A stretch of DNA of 64,000 nt from CALKJU01 sp046349355 (GCA_046349355.1 JAXMCM010000028.1:1-64000); one strand, 5' to 3'. Shown: positions 8,397 through 16,458, counted from the stretch's first letter. Made by a program: numbers and translations. The notes: generated from the sequence alone by a model not told the origin.

Positions 8397-9086
8397 ATGG
8401 CCGCACAGCCCTTGCAGGTCGGCTTCGTCCTGTTCCCCCGCCTGACCCAGCTCGACCTCACCGCCCCCTGGGAGCTGTTCGCCCGTCTGCCCGGCGTGCA
8501 GGCGCATCTCGCCTGGAAGACGCTCGATCCGGTGGCCAGCGACACCGACCTCGCCATCCTGCCCGGCGTCACCTTCGCCGACTGCCCCGACCTCGACCTC
8601 ATGTGCGTGCCCGGCGGCCCCGGCGTGAACGCCCTGCTCGACGACGCCGAGGCCCTGGCCTTCGTCCGCCGCCAGGGCCAGCGCGCCCGCTGGGTCACCT
8701 CGGTCTGCAGCGGCGCGCTGGTCCTCGGTGCGGCCGGCCTGCTGCGCGGCTACCGCGCCACCACCCACTGGGCCTCGCTCGACTTCCTCGCCGCCTTCGG
8801 CGCCACGGCAGAGCGCAGCCGGGTCTGCGTCGACCGCAACCGCGTCACCGGTGGCGGCGTCACCGCCGGCCTCGACTTCGGCCTGCACCTCGCCGCCGAG
8901 CTCGCCGGCCGCGCCACCGCCGAGCGCATCCAGCTCTACATCGAGTACGACCCGGCCCCGCCGCTGCACGCCGGCTCGCCGGACACCGCCCCGGCCGAGG
9001 TGCTGGCGCGCTACCACGAGCTCGCCGCCCCGATACTCGAAGAGCGCCGCCAGGCCGTGGCGCGGGCCGCCGCCCGGCTGGGCTAG
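8397..9086 (+). CDS. DJ-1/PfpI family protein, isonitrile hydratase-like
   Basis: 229 residues. The nucleophile elbow is VCSGALVLGAAGLLRG, followed by RATTHW, which closely follows isonitrile (cyclohexyl isocyanide) hydratase InhA of Pseudomonas: Cys nucleophile, nearby THW, and a similar length of about 228. The acidic residue expected in the first motif is seen in PWELFARLPG. InhA hydrates isonitriles to N-formamides. The start at 8397 has GGAGG ending six bases earlier, while the ATG at 8391 would have no spacer. Its stop overlaps the stop of the convergent aminotransferase gene (shared CTAG, 9083-9086). Confidence 0.75.
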   Translation: MAAQPLQVGFVLFPRLTQLDLTAPWELFARLPGVQAHLAWKTLDPVASDTDLAILPGVTFADCPDLDLMCVPGGPGVNALLDDAEALAFVRRQGQRARWVTSVCSGALVLGAAGLLRGYRATTHWASLDFLAAFGATAERSRVCVDRNRVTGGGVTAGLDFGLHLAAELAGRATAERIQLYIEYDPAPPLHAGSPDTAPAEVLARYHELAAPILEERRQAVARAAARLG

Positions 9087-10270
9087 CTGGCCGCGATCCG
9101 CCGCACCGCGGCGACCGTCCGGTCGATCTCGTCCTCGGCGTTGTAGTAGTGCGGCGAGGCGCGGACGACGTCGGGCAGGCCGCGGGCCAAGGCGTCGAGC
9201 AGCGTGCTCGACGGCGACGAGACGCTGACATTGATCCCGGCCGCCGCCAGCTCTGCCTTCACCGCCGCCGCGGCCTTGCCCGCGACCGTGAAGCTGACGA
9301 TGGCGCAGGGCTCGGGCCCGAGGTCCTGCAGCGTCACGGCCGGGATGCCGCGCAGCCCGGCGCGCAGCCGCCCGGCCAGCAGCCGGTTGCGCCCGGCGAT
9401 GGCGTCGAGACCCACCGCCAGCGCGTAGTCGACGGCGACGCCCAGCCCCAGCCGGCAGGCGTAGCTGTTCTCCCAGGTCTCGAAGCGCCGCGCGTCCGGC
9501 CGCAGCGCGTAGCGGTCGGGCGCCACCCAGGGTGCCGCGAAATGGTCGATCACCACGGGCTCGAGCCCGGCCAGCCGCTCGCGGCGGACGTAGAGGAAGC
9601 CGGTGCCGCGCGGGCCGCGCAGGAACTTCCTCCCCGTCGCCGACAGGAAGTCGCAGCCCAGCGCCGTCACGTCGACCGGCAGCTGGCCGACCGCCTGGCA
9701 GGCGTCCAGCAGGTAGGGAACCCCGTGCGCCCGGGCGATCCGGCCGACCTCGGCCGCCGGGTTGATCAATCCGCAATTGGTGGGGATCCAGGTGATGGCA
9801 ATCAGCTTCACCCGCCCGTCGATCATCCGCTCCAGGGCCGCCGGGTCGAGCACGCCGGCGGCATCGTCGGGGATCACCTCGATGACCGCGCCGGTGCGCC
9901 GCGCCACCTGCAGGAAGGCCACGTAGTTGGCGGCGTACTCGGCCCGGGCGGTGAGGATGCGGTCGCCCGGCCGGAACGGCAGCGCGTAGAACGCCATCTG
10001 CCAGGCCACGGTGGCGTTCTCGACCAGCGCGATCTCGTCCGGCGCGGCGCCGATCAGGCGGGCGACGCCGGCATAGACCCCGTCGAGCCGTGCGGACGCT
10101 TCCGCCGCCGCCTCGTAGCCGCCGATCTCGGCCTCGCGCCGCAGGTAGGCGACCATCGCCTCGACCACCGGCTGCGGCGGCAGCGCCGAGCCGGCATTGT
10201 TCAGATGGATGCGACCGGCGGTTCCGGGCGTCTCCGCCCGCAGCCGCGCCACCTCGGCCGGCGTCAGCAT
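9083..10270 (-). CDS. Class V aminotransferase / cysteine desulfurase-like PLP enzyme
   Basis: 395 residues. Family marks: NNAGSALPP near the N-terminus, VENATVAWQ, DACQAVGQLPVD (the aspartate contacting PLP) and SATGRKFLRGPRG with the Schiff-base lysine at residue 215. It resembles the selenocysteine lyase / isopenicillin-N epimerase-like branch of class V enzymes. A short cysteine-bearing loop as in IscS/SufS is not evident, so a role as housekeeping cysteine desulfurase is unlikely. The ATG at 10270 overlaps the TetR stop by seven bases, and the SDR-TetR-aminotransferase genes are read in one direction from the operator at 11685-11727. The substrate is unknown. Confidence 0.83.
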   Translation of the reverse strand: MLTPAEVARLRAETPGTAGRIHLNNAGSALPPQPVVEAMVAYLRREAEIGGYEAAAEASARLDGVYAGVARLIGAAPDEIALVENATVAWQMAFYALPFRPGDRILTARAEYAANYVAFLQVARRTGAVIEVIPDDAAGVLDPAALERMIDGRVKLIAITWIPTNCGLINPAAEVGRIARAHGVPYLLDACQAVGQLPVDVTALGCDFLSATGRKFLRGPRGTGFLYVRRERLAGLEPVVIDHFAAPWVAPDRYALRPDARRFETWENSYACRLGLGVAVDYALAVGLDAIAGRNRLLAGRLRAGLRGIPAVTLQDLGPEPCAIVSFTVAGKAAAAVKAELAAAGINVSVSSPSSTLLDALARGLPDVVRASPHYYNAEDEIDRTVAAVRRIAAS

Positions 10271-10890
10271 CGCGGTTCTCCTTCCGGCGCCAAGGCCTGG
10301 CCGATGCGGCCCATCACGTGCCGGCGCAGGTGCGCCGGCTCCGGCACCGGCAGCTCCAGCGTGCGCAGCACGTCGGCCTGCAGGATCATGGCCAGCCCGT
10401 GCAGCGAGGCCCAGACGAACAGCGCGTCGTCGGCCGGCGCCGGCACCGTCCCGCCCAGCGGCCGCAGCGTCATCGTCGACAGCCGCTCGCGCAGGATCGC
10501 GAAGGCGTGGCGGGCCTTCTCCAGCAGGGTCGGATGCTGCTCGGCCGCCGGCAGCGGCGTGCCGAACATCAGCCGGTAGTGCAGCGGCCGCGCCACCGCA
10601 TAGTCGAGATAGGCCCGGCCCATGGCCCCGAGGTCGGCGAAGGCGTCGTCGGTCGCCGGCCGGTCGTTCAGCCAGGTGGCGAAGTCGTCATAGGCCCGGG
10701 CGATCACCTCGGCCAGGATGTGGTCGCGGCTCGGGAAATGCCGGTAGGGCGCCTGGTGCGACACGCCGAGGCGGCGGGCGACCTCGCGCAGGCTGAGCTG
10801 CTCGACCCCCTGCTCGGCGATGATGCGGTAGGCCTCGGCGACGCAGGCCTCGCGCAGGTCAGGAGGCTTGGCGTGAGCGCGATCCGTCAT
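10264..10890 (-). CDS. TetR family regulator with WHG-type C-terminal domain
   Basis: 208 residues. DNA-binding domain: EACVAEAYRIIAEQGVEQLS then the HTH LREVARRLGVSHQAPYRHF. The C-terminal half (YLDYAVARPLHYRLMFGTPL, later LFVWASLHGLAMIL) matches the WHG-type TetR C-terminal domain. It overlaps the upstream SDR gene by 32 bases and the downstream aminotransferase by seven, so all three are probably one transcript. The two GTTGACA(C/G)TGTCAAC palindromes upstream of the SDR gene are the natural autoregulatory operators. Confidence 0.87.
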   Translation of the reverse strand: MTDRAHAKPPDLREACVAEAYRIIAEQGVEQLSLREVARRLGVSHQAPYRHFPSRDHILAEVIARAYDDFATWLNDRPATDDAFADLGAMGRAYLDYAVARPLHYRLMFGTPLPAAEQHPTLLEKARHAFAILRERLSTMTLRPLGGTVPAPADDALFVWASLHGLAMILQADVLRTLELPVPEPAHLRRHVMGRIGQALAPEGEPRC

Positions 10891-11671
10891 CGGCCGCCGT
10901 CATCCGCTGCATGATGCGGCCCATGATCCGCGTCCGCAGCGGCCGTGGCAATGTCAGGACGCTCCAGCCCAGCAGCCTGGCCAGCCCGCCCGGGCGGACG
11001 AGGCGGCGCCGGCCGAGGGCGTCGAGCGTCGCCCGCGCCACCGTCTCCGGCCGCGCCCCCCGCTCCAGCCGCATGCCCGCGCGGGCGCCGAAGCCGCTGG
11101 CGACCGGCCCCGGGGCGCTGGCCAGCACGGCGACGCCGCGCCCCTCCAGCTCCGGCGCGATGCCCTCGGCGAGGCTCTGCACGAACGCCTTGGTCGCCGC
11201 GTAGGTCGCGGCATGGGGCACGCCCTGGAAGGCGACGATCGAGCTCATCAGCAGGATGCCGCCGCGGCCGCGCCCGGCCATCGTGGTACCCAGCACCCGG
11301 GCGAGGTGCAGGCTGGCCGTGCAGTTGACCTCGACCATGGCGAGCTCGGCCGCCGGGTCGGTGGCGAGGAACGGGCCCGAGCTGCCGAACCCGGCACAGC
11401 TGGCGAGCAGGCCGATCTCGAGGTCGCCCACCGCGTCCAGCAACCCGGCCACGGCGGCCCGCTCGCCGAGGTCGGCGGGGTGGACGCGCACCGCGACGCG
11501 GAACTCCCGCCGCAGCTCGTCGGCCAGCGCCTCCAGCCGCTCGCGCCGCCGCGCCACCAGCACGAGGCTGAGCCCGCGCCGGGCGAGGTCGCGGGCGATG
11601 GCCCGGCCGATCCCGTCGGAAGCGCCGGTCACCAGCGCCCAGGGTCCGAAGCGCTCCGGCCAGGCAGTCAT
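10859..11671 (-). CDS. Short-chain dehydrogenase/reductase
   Basis: 270 residues. Rossmann motif TGASDGIGRAI near residue 17, ASCAGFGSSG (variant NNAG), and the catalytic SS...YAATK set (MSSIVAFQGVPHAATYAATK). This is a classical SDR using NAD(P)H; the C-terminal extension with PRPLRTRIMG is typical of DltE/YqjQ-like oxidoreductases. The ATG at 11671 has GGAGCTCGCG in front; an in-frame start at 11698 lies within the operator. First gene of the SDR-TetR-aminotransferase operon. Confidence 0.86.
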   Translation of the reverse strand: MTAWPERFGPWALVTGASDGIGRAIARDLARRGLSLVLVARRRERLEALADELRREFRVAVRVHPADLGERAAVAGLLDAVGDLEIGLLASCAGFGSSGPFLATDPAAELAMVEVNCTASLHLARVLGTTMAGRGRGGILLMSSIVAFQGVPHAATYAATKAFVQSLAEGIAPELEGRGVAVLASAPGPVASGFGARAGMRLERGARPETVARATLDALGRRRLVRPGGLARLLGWSVLTLPRPLRTRIMGRIMQRMTAADDGSRSRQAS

Positions 11672-11684
11672 CGCGAGCTCCGAT

Positions 11685-11727
11685 GTTGACACTGTCAACC
11701 TAACGACCCCATGTTGACAGTGTCAAC
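11685..11727 (-). promoter_or_regulatory. Twin TetR-type operators over a sigma-70-like promoter
   Basis: Two 15-bp inverted repeats: GTTGACACTGTCAAC at 11685-11699 and GTTGACAGTGTCAAC at 11713-11727, 28 bases apart. Read toward the SDR gene, the distal repeat contains TTGACA as a -35, followed after 17 bases by TTAGGT as a weak -10 at the edge of the proximal repeat. Binding would block the promoter. The same pair could also silence the divergent gene at 11744. Confidence 0.75.
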
Positions 11728-11743
11728 AAGGGATGGCCTCGCG

Positions 11744-12097
11744 ATGCCCTGGGTCTCGGTAACCGGCCTGCGCCTGCACTCGCCGCTGCGCTTCCCGCTG
11801 TTCCTCTGGCACGCGGTGGGCAGCATGCGGCAGGCGCAGGCCGCCCCCGGCAACCTGCTGGCCGAGGCCCGCTCGCTGGCCGGGGTGCAGCATACGCTGA
11901 CCGTCTGGCAGTCGCGCGAGGCGATGCGCGCCTACCTGCGCGACGGCGCCCACCTGGCAGCGATGCGCGCCTTCCCGCGCATCGGCACCGGCACCACCTG
12001 CGGCTACGACGCCGCCGCCGTCCCCTCCTGGGACGAGGCCCTGGCCCACTGGCGGGCGCACGCCCGGCCGGTCGGCGCTGCACCCGGACGCGCCTGA
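11744..12097 (+). CDS. Small monooxygenase-like protein (ABM/DUF3291-type fold)
   Basis: 117 residues with the pattern of dimeric alpha/beta-barrel proteins: MPWVSVTGLRLHSPLRFPLF, then QHTLTVWQSREAMRAYLRDG and HLAAMRAFPRIG. This resembles DUF3291 and antibiotic-biosynthesis-monooxygenase-like proteins; no catalytic assignment is possible. The ATG at 11744 is preferred over 11711, which lies in the operator. It is divergent from the SDR-TetR operon and the operators lie only 17 bases upstream, so it is likely a target of that TetR. Confidence 0.65.
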   Translation: MPWVSVTGLRLHSPLRFPLFLWHAVGSMRQAQAAPGNLLAEARSLAGVQHTLTVWQSREAMRAYLRDGAHLAAMRAFPRIGTGTTCGYDAAAVPSWDEALAHWRAHARPVGAAPGRA

Positions 12098-12189
12098 CGC
12101 GCCTCGGTCCGCGGGCCGCGTGTCAGCGGCGGTCGCCGCACCAGGCCCTGCGCCAGCACCTCGCCCACGCTCTTCCAGCAATCGTCCAT
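12004..12189 (-). CDS. Small ORF behind a LexA-type promoter, 61 aa
   Basis: From the ATG at 12189 (MDDCWKSVGEVLAQGLVRRP) to the stop at 12004. A good Shine-Dalgarno-like GGGACGGAGC lies directly upstream. The first 35 codons look coding; the last third is basic, low-complexity and antisense to the 3' end of the neighbouring gene, so the true end is uncertain. No family is recognised. What supports it is the promoter: -35, -10 and LexA box lie 30-70 bases upstream with no other candidate target. It could be an SOS-induced small protein, in the manner of SidA/DidA of Caulobacter, but no sequence similarity to those is claimed. Confidence 0.42.
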   Translation of the reverse strand: MDDCWKSVGEVLAQGLVRRPPLTRGPRTEARQARPGAAPTGRACARQWARASSQEGTAAAS

Positions 12190-12218
12190 GCTCCGTCCCC
12201 GCCGGACCGAGGGATGAT

Positions 12219-12258
12219 GTTCCTGTTTTGTTCTAGGTCGCGTCGGTCTCCGGGTCAA
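12219..12258 (-). promoter_or_regulatory. SOS promoter with alphaproteobacterial LexA box
   Basis: On the reverse strand: -35 TTGACC (12258-12253), exactly 17 bases, then -10 TAGAAC (12235-12230). The LexA direct repeat GAAC-AAAACAG-GAAC (12233-12219; GTTC-N7-GTTC on the + strand) starts inside the -10 hexamer, which is the usual repressing position. The box ends 30 bases before the ATG of the small ORF at 12189. Confidence 0.75.
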
Positions 12259-12280
12259 GGCGACGGCCCCTGTCGGGCCG

Positions 12281-12733
12281 TCACGCCTCCTCCGCGGCCA
12301 GCGACAGCAGCAGGGTGATCAGCTCGCCCTCGTCGACCTCGAGGGCGGCCTCGGCGAAGGTGAACCAGCGCGTCTGGCGCTCCTTCATCTCCGGCCACCT
12401 GGCGAGCTGGCGGGCGACCGTCAGCGGGAAGACCTCGACCTCGCAGCGCTGCACCTCGCCCTTGGGCAGCCGCTTCTCGTAGCTGTAGGAGGCGATCGGC
12501 TCGGCCGCGATCGCGCCGACGAGGCCGGCCTCCTCGCGCGCCTCCTTGGCCGCCACCTCGTGCGGCGCCAGGCCGGGCTCGGCCCAGCCCTTGGGGATGA
12601 TCCAGCGCCGCGTCTCGCGCGAGGTGATCAGCATCACCCGCGTCTCGCCGTCCTCGACCGCCAGCGGCAGCGCGGCGTACTGCCGGCCCTCGCGGACCGT
12701 CTCCTTCGCCACCTTCGCCTTGCGCCGCGCCAT
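12281..12733 (-). CDS. Nudix hydrolase
   Basis: 150 residues. The Nudix box is GWAEPGLAPHEVAAKEAREE followed by AGL, with the two metal-binding glutamates of the EExG core. The preceding segment ITSRETRRWIIPKG is typical of the DIPP-like (diphosphoinositol polyphosphate or diadenosine polyphosphate) branch found in alphaproteobacteria. It hydrolyses a nucleoside diphosphate linked to another moiety; the substrate is not determined. A perfect 8-bp stem (12262-12269 with 12275-12282) overlaps the stop codon but lacks a T run. Confidence 0.88.
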   Translation of the reverse strand: MARRKAKVAKETVREGRQYAALPLAVEDGETRVMLITSRETRRWIIPKGWAEPGLAPHEVAAKEAREEAGLVGAIAAEPIASYSYEKRLPKGEVQRCEVEVFPLTVARQLARWPEMKERQTRWFTFAEAALEVDEGELITLLLSLAAEEA

Positions 12734-12856
12734 GCGATCCTGTCAGCCCCAGCCCAAGCCAATGCCGGCAGCACATACACCGGCATGGCATGTCCGGAAC
12801 ACAACCGCGGCGGCTAGGTTGCCGCCTCAGCCCGCTTCGCCCGTGGCGGCCGGCAG

Positions 12857-13381
12857 CTAGCCCTTCCGCGCCGCGGCGATCCGGGCGAGGTCGAGCACGC
12901 CCGCCTTGCCCCAGCCCTCGGCGTCGGCCGGGACCTCGGGCCGGAACCGCTCGTAGAGCCGGAAGCCGGTGCGCGCCAGCTCGGCCGGCGGGATGCCGCG
13001 GGCCAGCTCGCGCATCGCCTCGCGCACCCGGCCGAGGTCGGCGCCGAGCTTGCCCTCGAGGTAGCGCTCGACGCTGGCCGGCTCGATCGGCTTGCCCTTG
13101 CTCGTCGCGCGCAGGCCGTCCCGCGTCGCGACCACCGGGATCGCCCGCCCCAGCAGCGCCACCTCCAGCGCCTCGCCCTCGGCCAGCCGCTGGCGCCGCT
13201 CGGCGGCATCCGGCGCGGTCGGTTCGTAGAGGCCGATCCGCACGCCCTTGGCATGCGCCGTGAGCCCGGCCAGCGCCCGCCCCAGCGTCAGCGCCTCGGC
13301 CTCGTCGAAACCCAGATATTCCGCCACCACCGCCGCCCACAGCGTCAGCACCGGGGCGCGGTTGACCGTGATCGTCGTCAT
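12857..13381 (-). CDS. Conserved hypothetical protein
   Basis: 174 residues, starting MTTITVNRAPVLTLWAAVVA, with FDEAEALTLGRALAGLTAHA and a C-terminal helical region (RVREAMRELARGIPPAEL). I recognise this general pattern as a widespread uncharacterised bacterial protein that is soluble and mostly helical; no catalytic motif is seen. Its ATG overlaps the stop of the upstream FUSC-like gene (ATGA), so the two are translationally coupled. Confidence 0.7.
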   Translation of the reverse strand: MTTITVNRAPVLTLWAAVVAEYLGFDEAEALTLGRALAGLTAHAKGVRIGLYEPTAPDAAERRQRLAEGEALEVALLGRAIPVVATRDGLRATSKGKPIEPASVERYLEGKLGADLGRVREAMRELARGIPPAELARTGFRLYERFRPEVPADAEGWGKAGVLDLARIAAARKG

Positions 13382-14418
13382 CGTGCGACCTTCCCGTCCT
13401 CCGGCAGCTGCGGCAGCAGCGCGATCATCGCCAGCGCCACCAGCCCGCCCACCGCGGTATCGCCGACCCGGGCCAGCGCCCAGTGCCACTCGCCGGGATC
13501 GGCGAGGTCGACCAGCAGGATCACCATCGGCGTCAGGCAGGCAACGCCCAGCGCGTAGCGCCGTCCCAGCAGCGTGAAGGCGGCGAAGGCCAGCGGCGTG
13601 ATCGCCGCCAGCTGCGTCCAGGGCGACAGCAGCGTCGCCGCCAGCAGCGCCGCGACGAGGCCGCCGCCCGTGGAGCCGGCGATCCGCTGCAGCGCCGCCG
13701 CCCGCGTCCCGGCGGCGTCCGGCTTCAGGATGATCGCCACGGTCAGCGGCACCCACAGCCCGTGCGGCAGGTTGCCGTAGAACGCGAGGCCCTCGGCCGA
13801 GGCGATGCCGATGCCGAGCCGGGCGGCGTGGCGGAACGGCCGCCCGTGCGGTGCCGCCAGCACCGCCCGCAGCCGCGGCCAGGCCGTGCGCAGGCCCTGG
13901 CGCAGCCCGGCGAGGCCGGCGGCGTCCACTGGCGGCTCGAGACGGCTGCCGGCGAACAGCAGCGTCAGCAGCAGCGCCCAGCCGCAGCCGGCGAGGCCGG
14001 CGCCGAGGAGCTCGGCCAGCGGCGGCTGCACCGGCATCCCGGCGCCGACGATCAGCGCCTGCAGCACGAACAGCGAGCCGGGGCTCGCCTTCGGCCCGAA
14101 CAGGTTGACCAGCCCGGCGGCGAACGCCAGCAGCGGCACCACCGTCACCACCAGCAGCGGCTGCGGGCTGACCAGGATGCCGAGCTCGAGCGCCAGCACC
14201 AGCAGCGGCATGACGGCGAGCCCGGCCAGCAGCCGCACCGCCAGCGTCTCGCCGTCCGGGTCGACGATGCCGAGATAGAGCCCGGCGATCGCCGCGAGGA
14301 TCGCCTCGCCGGGCGTGCCGAACGCCATGAACCAGGCCGCCGGGCCGACCAGCGCCAGGGTGATCCGTGCCGCCGTGACGAGCTCCGCCCGCGTCGGCGC
14401 CGCCGTCGCCAGGCTCAC
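13378..14418 (-). CDS. FUSC-like aromatic acid exporter family membrane protein
   Basis: 346 residues with two blocks of about five hydrophobic helices separated by a polar linker (GSRLEPPVDAAGLAGLRQGL), the layout of FUSC/YccS-like proteins, although shorter than AaeB or YccS. The second block carries ASAEGLAFYGNLPHGLWVPL followed by TVAIILKPD, matching the conserved WVPLT...PD element of the FUSC-like domain. The start is GTG at 14418 inside GTGA, overlapping the stop of aroE. By family it would export aromatic carboxylates, which fits an aroE neighbour, but the substrate is an inference. Confidence 0.75.
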   Translation of the reverse strand: MSLATAAPTRAELVTAARITLALVGPAAWFMAFGTPGEAILAAIAGLYLGIVDPDGETLAVRLLAGLAVMPLLVLALELGILVSPQPLLVVTVVPLLAFAAGLVNLFGPKASPGSLFVLQALIVGAGMPVQPPLAELLGAGLAGCGWALLLTLLFAGSRLEPPVDAAGLAGLRQGLRTAWPRLRAVLAAPHGRPFRHAARLGIGIASAEGLAFYGNLPHGLWVPLTVAIILKPDAAGTRAAALQRIAGSTGGGLVAALLAATLLSPWTQLAAITPLAFAAFTLLGRRYALGVACLTPMVILLVDLADPGEWHWALARVGDTAVGGLVALAMIALLPQLPEDGKVAR

Positions 14419-15290
14419 TCGGCGAAGACGTCCTCGAGCGCCTTGCGCATCACCGCCTCGTCGGGGTCGATGCCGCTCCAGTAGCGCACGCCGATGCGGC
14501 CCTGGCCGACCAGCATCGCCAGCCCGTCGATCACCCGGCAGCCGCGCGCCTCGGCGTCGCGGACCAGCCGCGTGCGCGGCGGGTTGGGGATGACGTCGAC
14601 CACGATCATCCCCGGCTGCAGGCTGCCGGTGTCGAGCGCCAGCCGGGCGTCGACATCCGGGTAGAGGCCGATCGAGGTGGCGTTGACGACGATGTCGGTG
14701 CCGGCCGGCACGCGGTAGTCGCCCTCCCACGCCGCCAGCTCGGCGCTCAGCCGGCCGCCGGTCGCCTCCTTCACCCGGCCGTTGAGAAGGTCGACCAGCT
14801 CGCGGCCGCGCTGCGGATCGCGGTTGACCACGGTGATGTGGCGCACGCCGACCAGCGCCATCTCGACGCCGATGGCGCGCGCCGCCCCGCCAGCGCCGAA
14901 CATCACCATCGTCGCGCCCGCCGGGTCGCGCAGCCGCTGCACGCCGGCGACGAAGCCCTTGCCGTCGGTGTTCTCGCCGACGAAGCGGTCGCCGTGGCGG
15001 ACGACGCAGTTCACCGCCCCCATCAGCGCTGCCGAATCGCCGAGCCCGTCGAGGTGCGGGATCACCGCCACCTTGTGCGGGATGGTGCAGTTGAAGCCGC
15101 GAAAGCCCATGGCCCGGGCCCCGTCGACGGCGGCCCCGAGGTCCCGGGGCGCCACCTCGATGGTCAGGTAGCGCCAGTCCAGGCCGTGGTGGCGGAACGC
15201 CGCCTCGATCATCGCCTGGGTCGGGTTCTCGCTGACCGGCTGGCCGAAGCAGCCGATCAGCTCCTGCTTGAAGTTGAGCACCTTCGCCAT
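14415..15290 (-). CDS. aroE: Shikimate dehydrogenase (AroE/YdiB family)
   Basis: 291 residues. Motifs: PVSENPTQAMIEAAF (shikimate-binding serines region), NCTIPHKVAVIP (catalytic Lys), NTDGKGF (catalytic Asp) and the NADP site FGAGGAARAIG, then NRDPQRG. It reduces 3-dehydroshikimate to shikimate in aromatic amino-acid synthesis, or acts on quinate/shikimate in catabolism. The setting (FUSC-like exporter, Gfo/Idh oxidoreductase) differs from the usual biosynthetic aroE locus, so it may be a second, catabolic copy. ATG at 15290; an in-frame upstream start at 15353 would overlap the preceding gene's end. Confidence 0.85.
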   Translation of the reverse strand: MAKVLNFKQELIGCFGQPVSENPTQAMIEAAFRHHGLDWRYLTIEVAPRDLGAAVDGARAMGFRGFNCTIPHKVAVIPHLDGLGDSAALMGAVNCVVRHGDRFVGENTDGKGFVAGVQRLRDPAGATMVMFGAGGAARAIGVEMALVGVRHITVVNRDPQRGRELVDLLNGRVKEATGGRLSAELAAWEGDYRVPAGTDIVVNATSIGLYPDVDARLALDTGSLQPGMIVVDVIPNPPRTRLVRDAEARGCRVIDGLAMLVGQGRIGVRYWSGIDPDEAVMRKALEDVFAE

Positions 15291-15349
15291 CGCCGCCTCC
15301 CCCTGCCCGCACGCGCGGGTGGCGAGCCTGCTACGGCCCGGCGCCGCCC

Positions 15350-16390
15350 TCAAGCGGCATCGTCACCGGCGACCTCGACCGTCCGCCCCTCGGCCGAGGC
15401 GCGCTCGAGCGCGTCGATCAGCCGGTGCACCGCCAGCGCCTGGCGCCCGGTCACGCGCGGCGGCCGGCCCGCGTCGAGGGCGTCGAGGAAATCGGCGATC
15501 ACGCCGCGGTGCCAGTCGTGCGGGAAGGCCATCGGCGCCGCCCCGGCGCCGGCCGGCACCGCCTCGCCGAAGGTCGCCTCCGCGCCGTCCAGCCAGCGCA
15601 GGGTCAGCCGGCTCGACTCGAGCACGGCACTGCCCAGCGTCCCGGTCACCGTCAGCCGCTCGGCGCCGCCCGGGAAGGCTGCCGTCGTCGCGATCAGCCC
15701 GCCCACCGCGCCGTTGCGGAAGCGCAGCCCGGCGGCGGCGAAGTCCTCGGCTTCCATCCGGTGCATGACCGTCGTGCCGAGCACCGCCGCCACGCTGGCC
15801 ACCGGCCCGACCAGGCTCAGCATCAGGTCGAGCGGATGGATCGCCTGGGTGATCAGCACGCCGCCGCCGTCGCGGGCCCGGGTGCCGCGGCCGGGCGTGT
15901 CGTAGTAGGCCTGCGCCCGCCACCACGGCACCACCAGCTGGACCGCGGCGACGCGGCCGAGGCCGCCCTCGGCCAGCACCGCGGCCAGGCGCTCGGCTGC
16001 CGGCCGGAAGCGCTGCTGCAGCACGATGCCCAGGGGCACCCCGGCGCGCTCGCAGGTGGCGACGATCCGCTCGGCCGCGGCGGTCGTCCGCTCGACCGGC
16101 TTCTCCATCAGGATGGCCTTGCCGGCTGCGGCCAGCCGCTCGACCAGCTCGCACCGGGCATCCGGCGGCGTCAGCAGCAGCACCGCCTCGACGGCCGGAT
16201 CGCCCAGCACGGCGTCGAGGTCGCCGGTGACGGGAAACGGATGGCGGGCCGCGAACTGGGCGCGCCGCTCGGCGCTGCGGCTGAACGCGGCTCGCACCTC
16301 GACCCGGCCGGCGAGGTCGACGAGGCTCCGCGCGTGCGGCTCGACGGCGAGGCCGAGGCCGATGACGGCGATCTGTCGCTTGCGGGCCAT
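15350..16390 (-). CDS. Gfo/Idh/MocA family oxidoreductase
   Basis: 346 residues. N-terminal Rossmann fold IAVIGLGLAVEPHA, then the family's EKPVERTTAAAER (the EKP motif with catalytic Lys), and a C-terminal beta-sheet domain with GVLITQAIHPLDLMLSLVG, whose H-x-x-D residues are typical catalytic positions. It oxidises or reduces a sugar, inositol or related polyol with NAD(P). It stands 59 bases upstream of aroE on the same strand, so an operon with aroE, the FUSC-like gene and the hypothetical gene is likely. The substrate is unknown. Confidence 0.88.
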   Translation of the reverse strand: MARKRQIAVIGLGLAVEPHARSLVDLAGRVEVRAAFSRSAERRAQFAARHPFPVTGDLDAVLGDPAVEAVLLLTPPDARCELVERLAAAGKAILMEKPVERTTAAAERIVATCERAGVPLGIVLQQRFRPAAERLAAVLAEGGLGRVAAVQLVVPWWRAQAYYDTPGRGTRARDGGGVLITQAIHPLDLMLSLVGPVASVAAVLGTTVMHRMEAEDFAAAGLRFRNGAVGGLIATTAAFPGGAERLTVTGTLGSAVLESSRLTLRWLDGAEATFGEAVPAGAGAAPMAFPHDWHRGVIADFLDALDAGRPPRVTGRQALAVHRLIDALERASAEGRTVEVAGDDAA

Positions 16391-16458
16391 CGCTGGTTCT
16401 CCGGGCTCGATCGATCAGCCATAGCGACGGTCGGGCGCGATGCCCACATCTCCGGTCG

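Noticed and set aside
9083..10270. Class V enzyme as the housekeeping cysteine desulfurase
   Set aside because: No isc/suf genes nearby and no clear catalytic cysteine loop.
7244..10579. Open frame of 1111 codons on the + strand
   Set aside because: It runs antisense to the decarboxylase and aminotransferase and through the DJ-1 gene in another frame; the product is Arg/Pro/Gln-rich shadow, a product of high GC.
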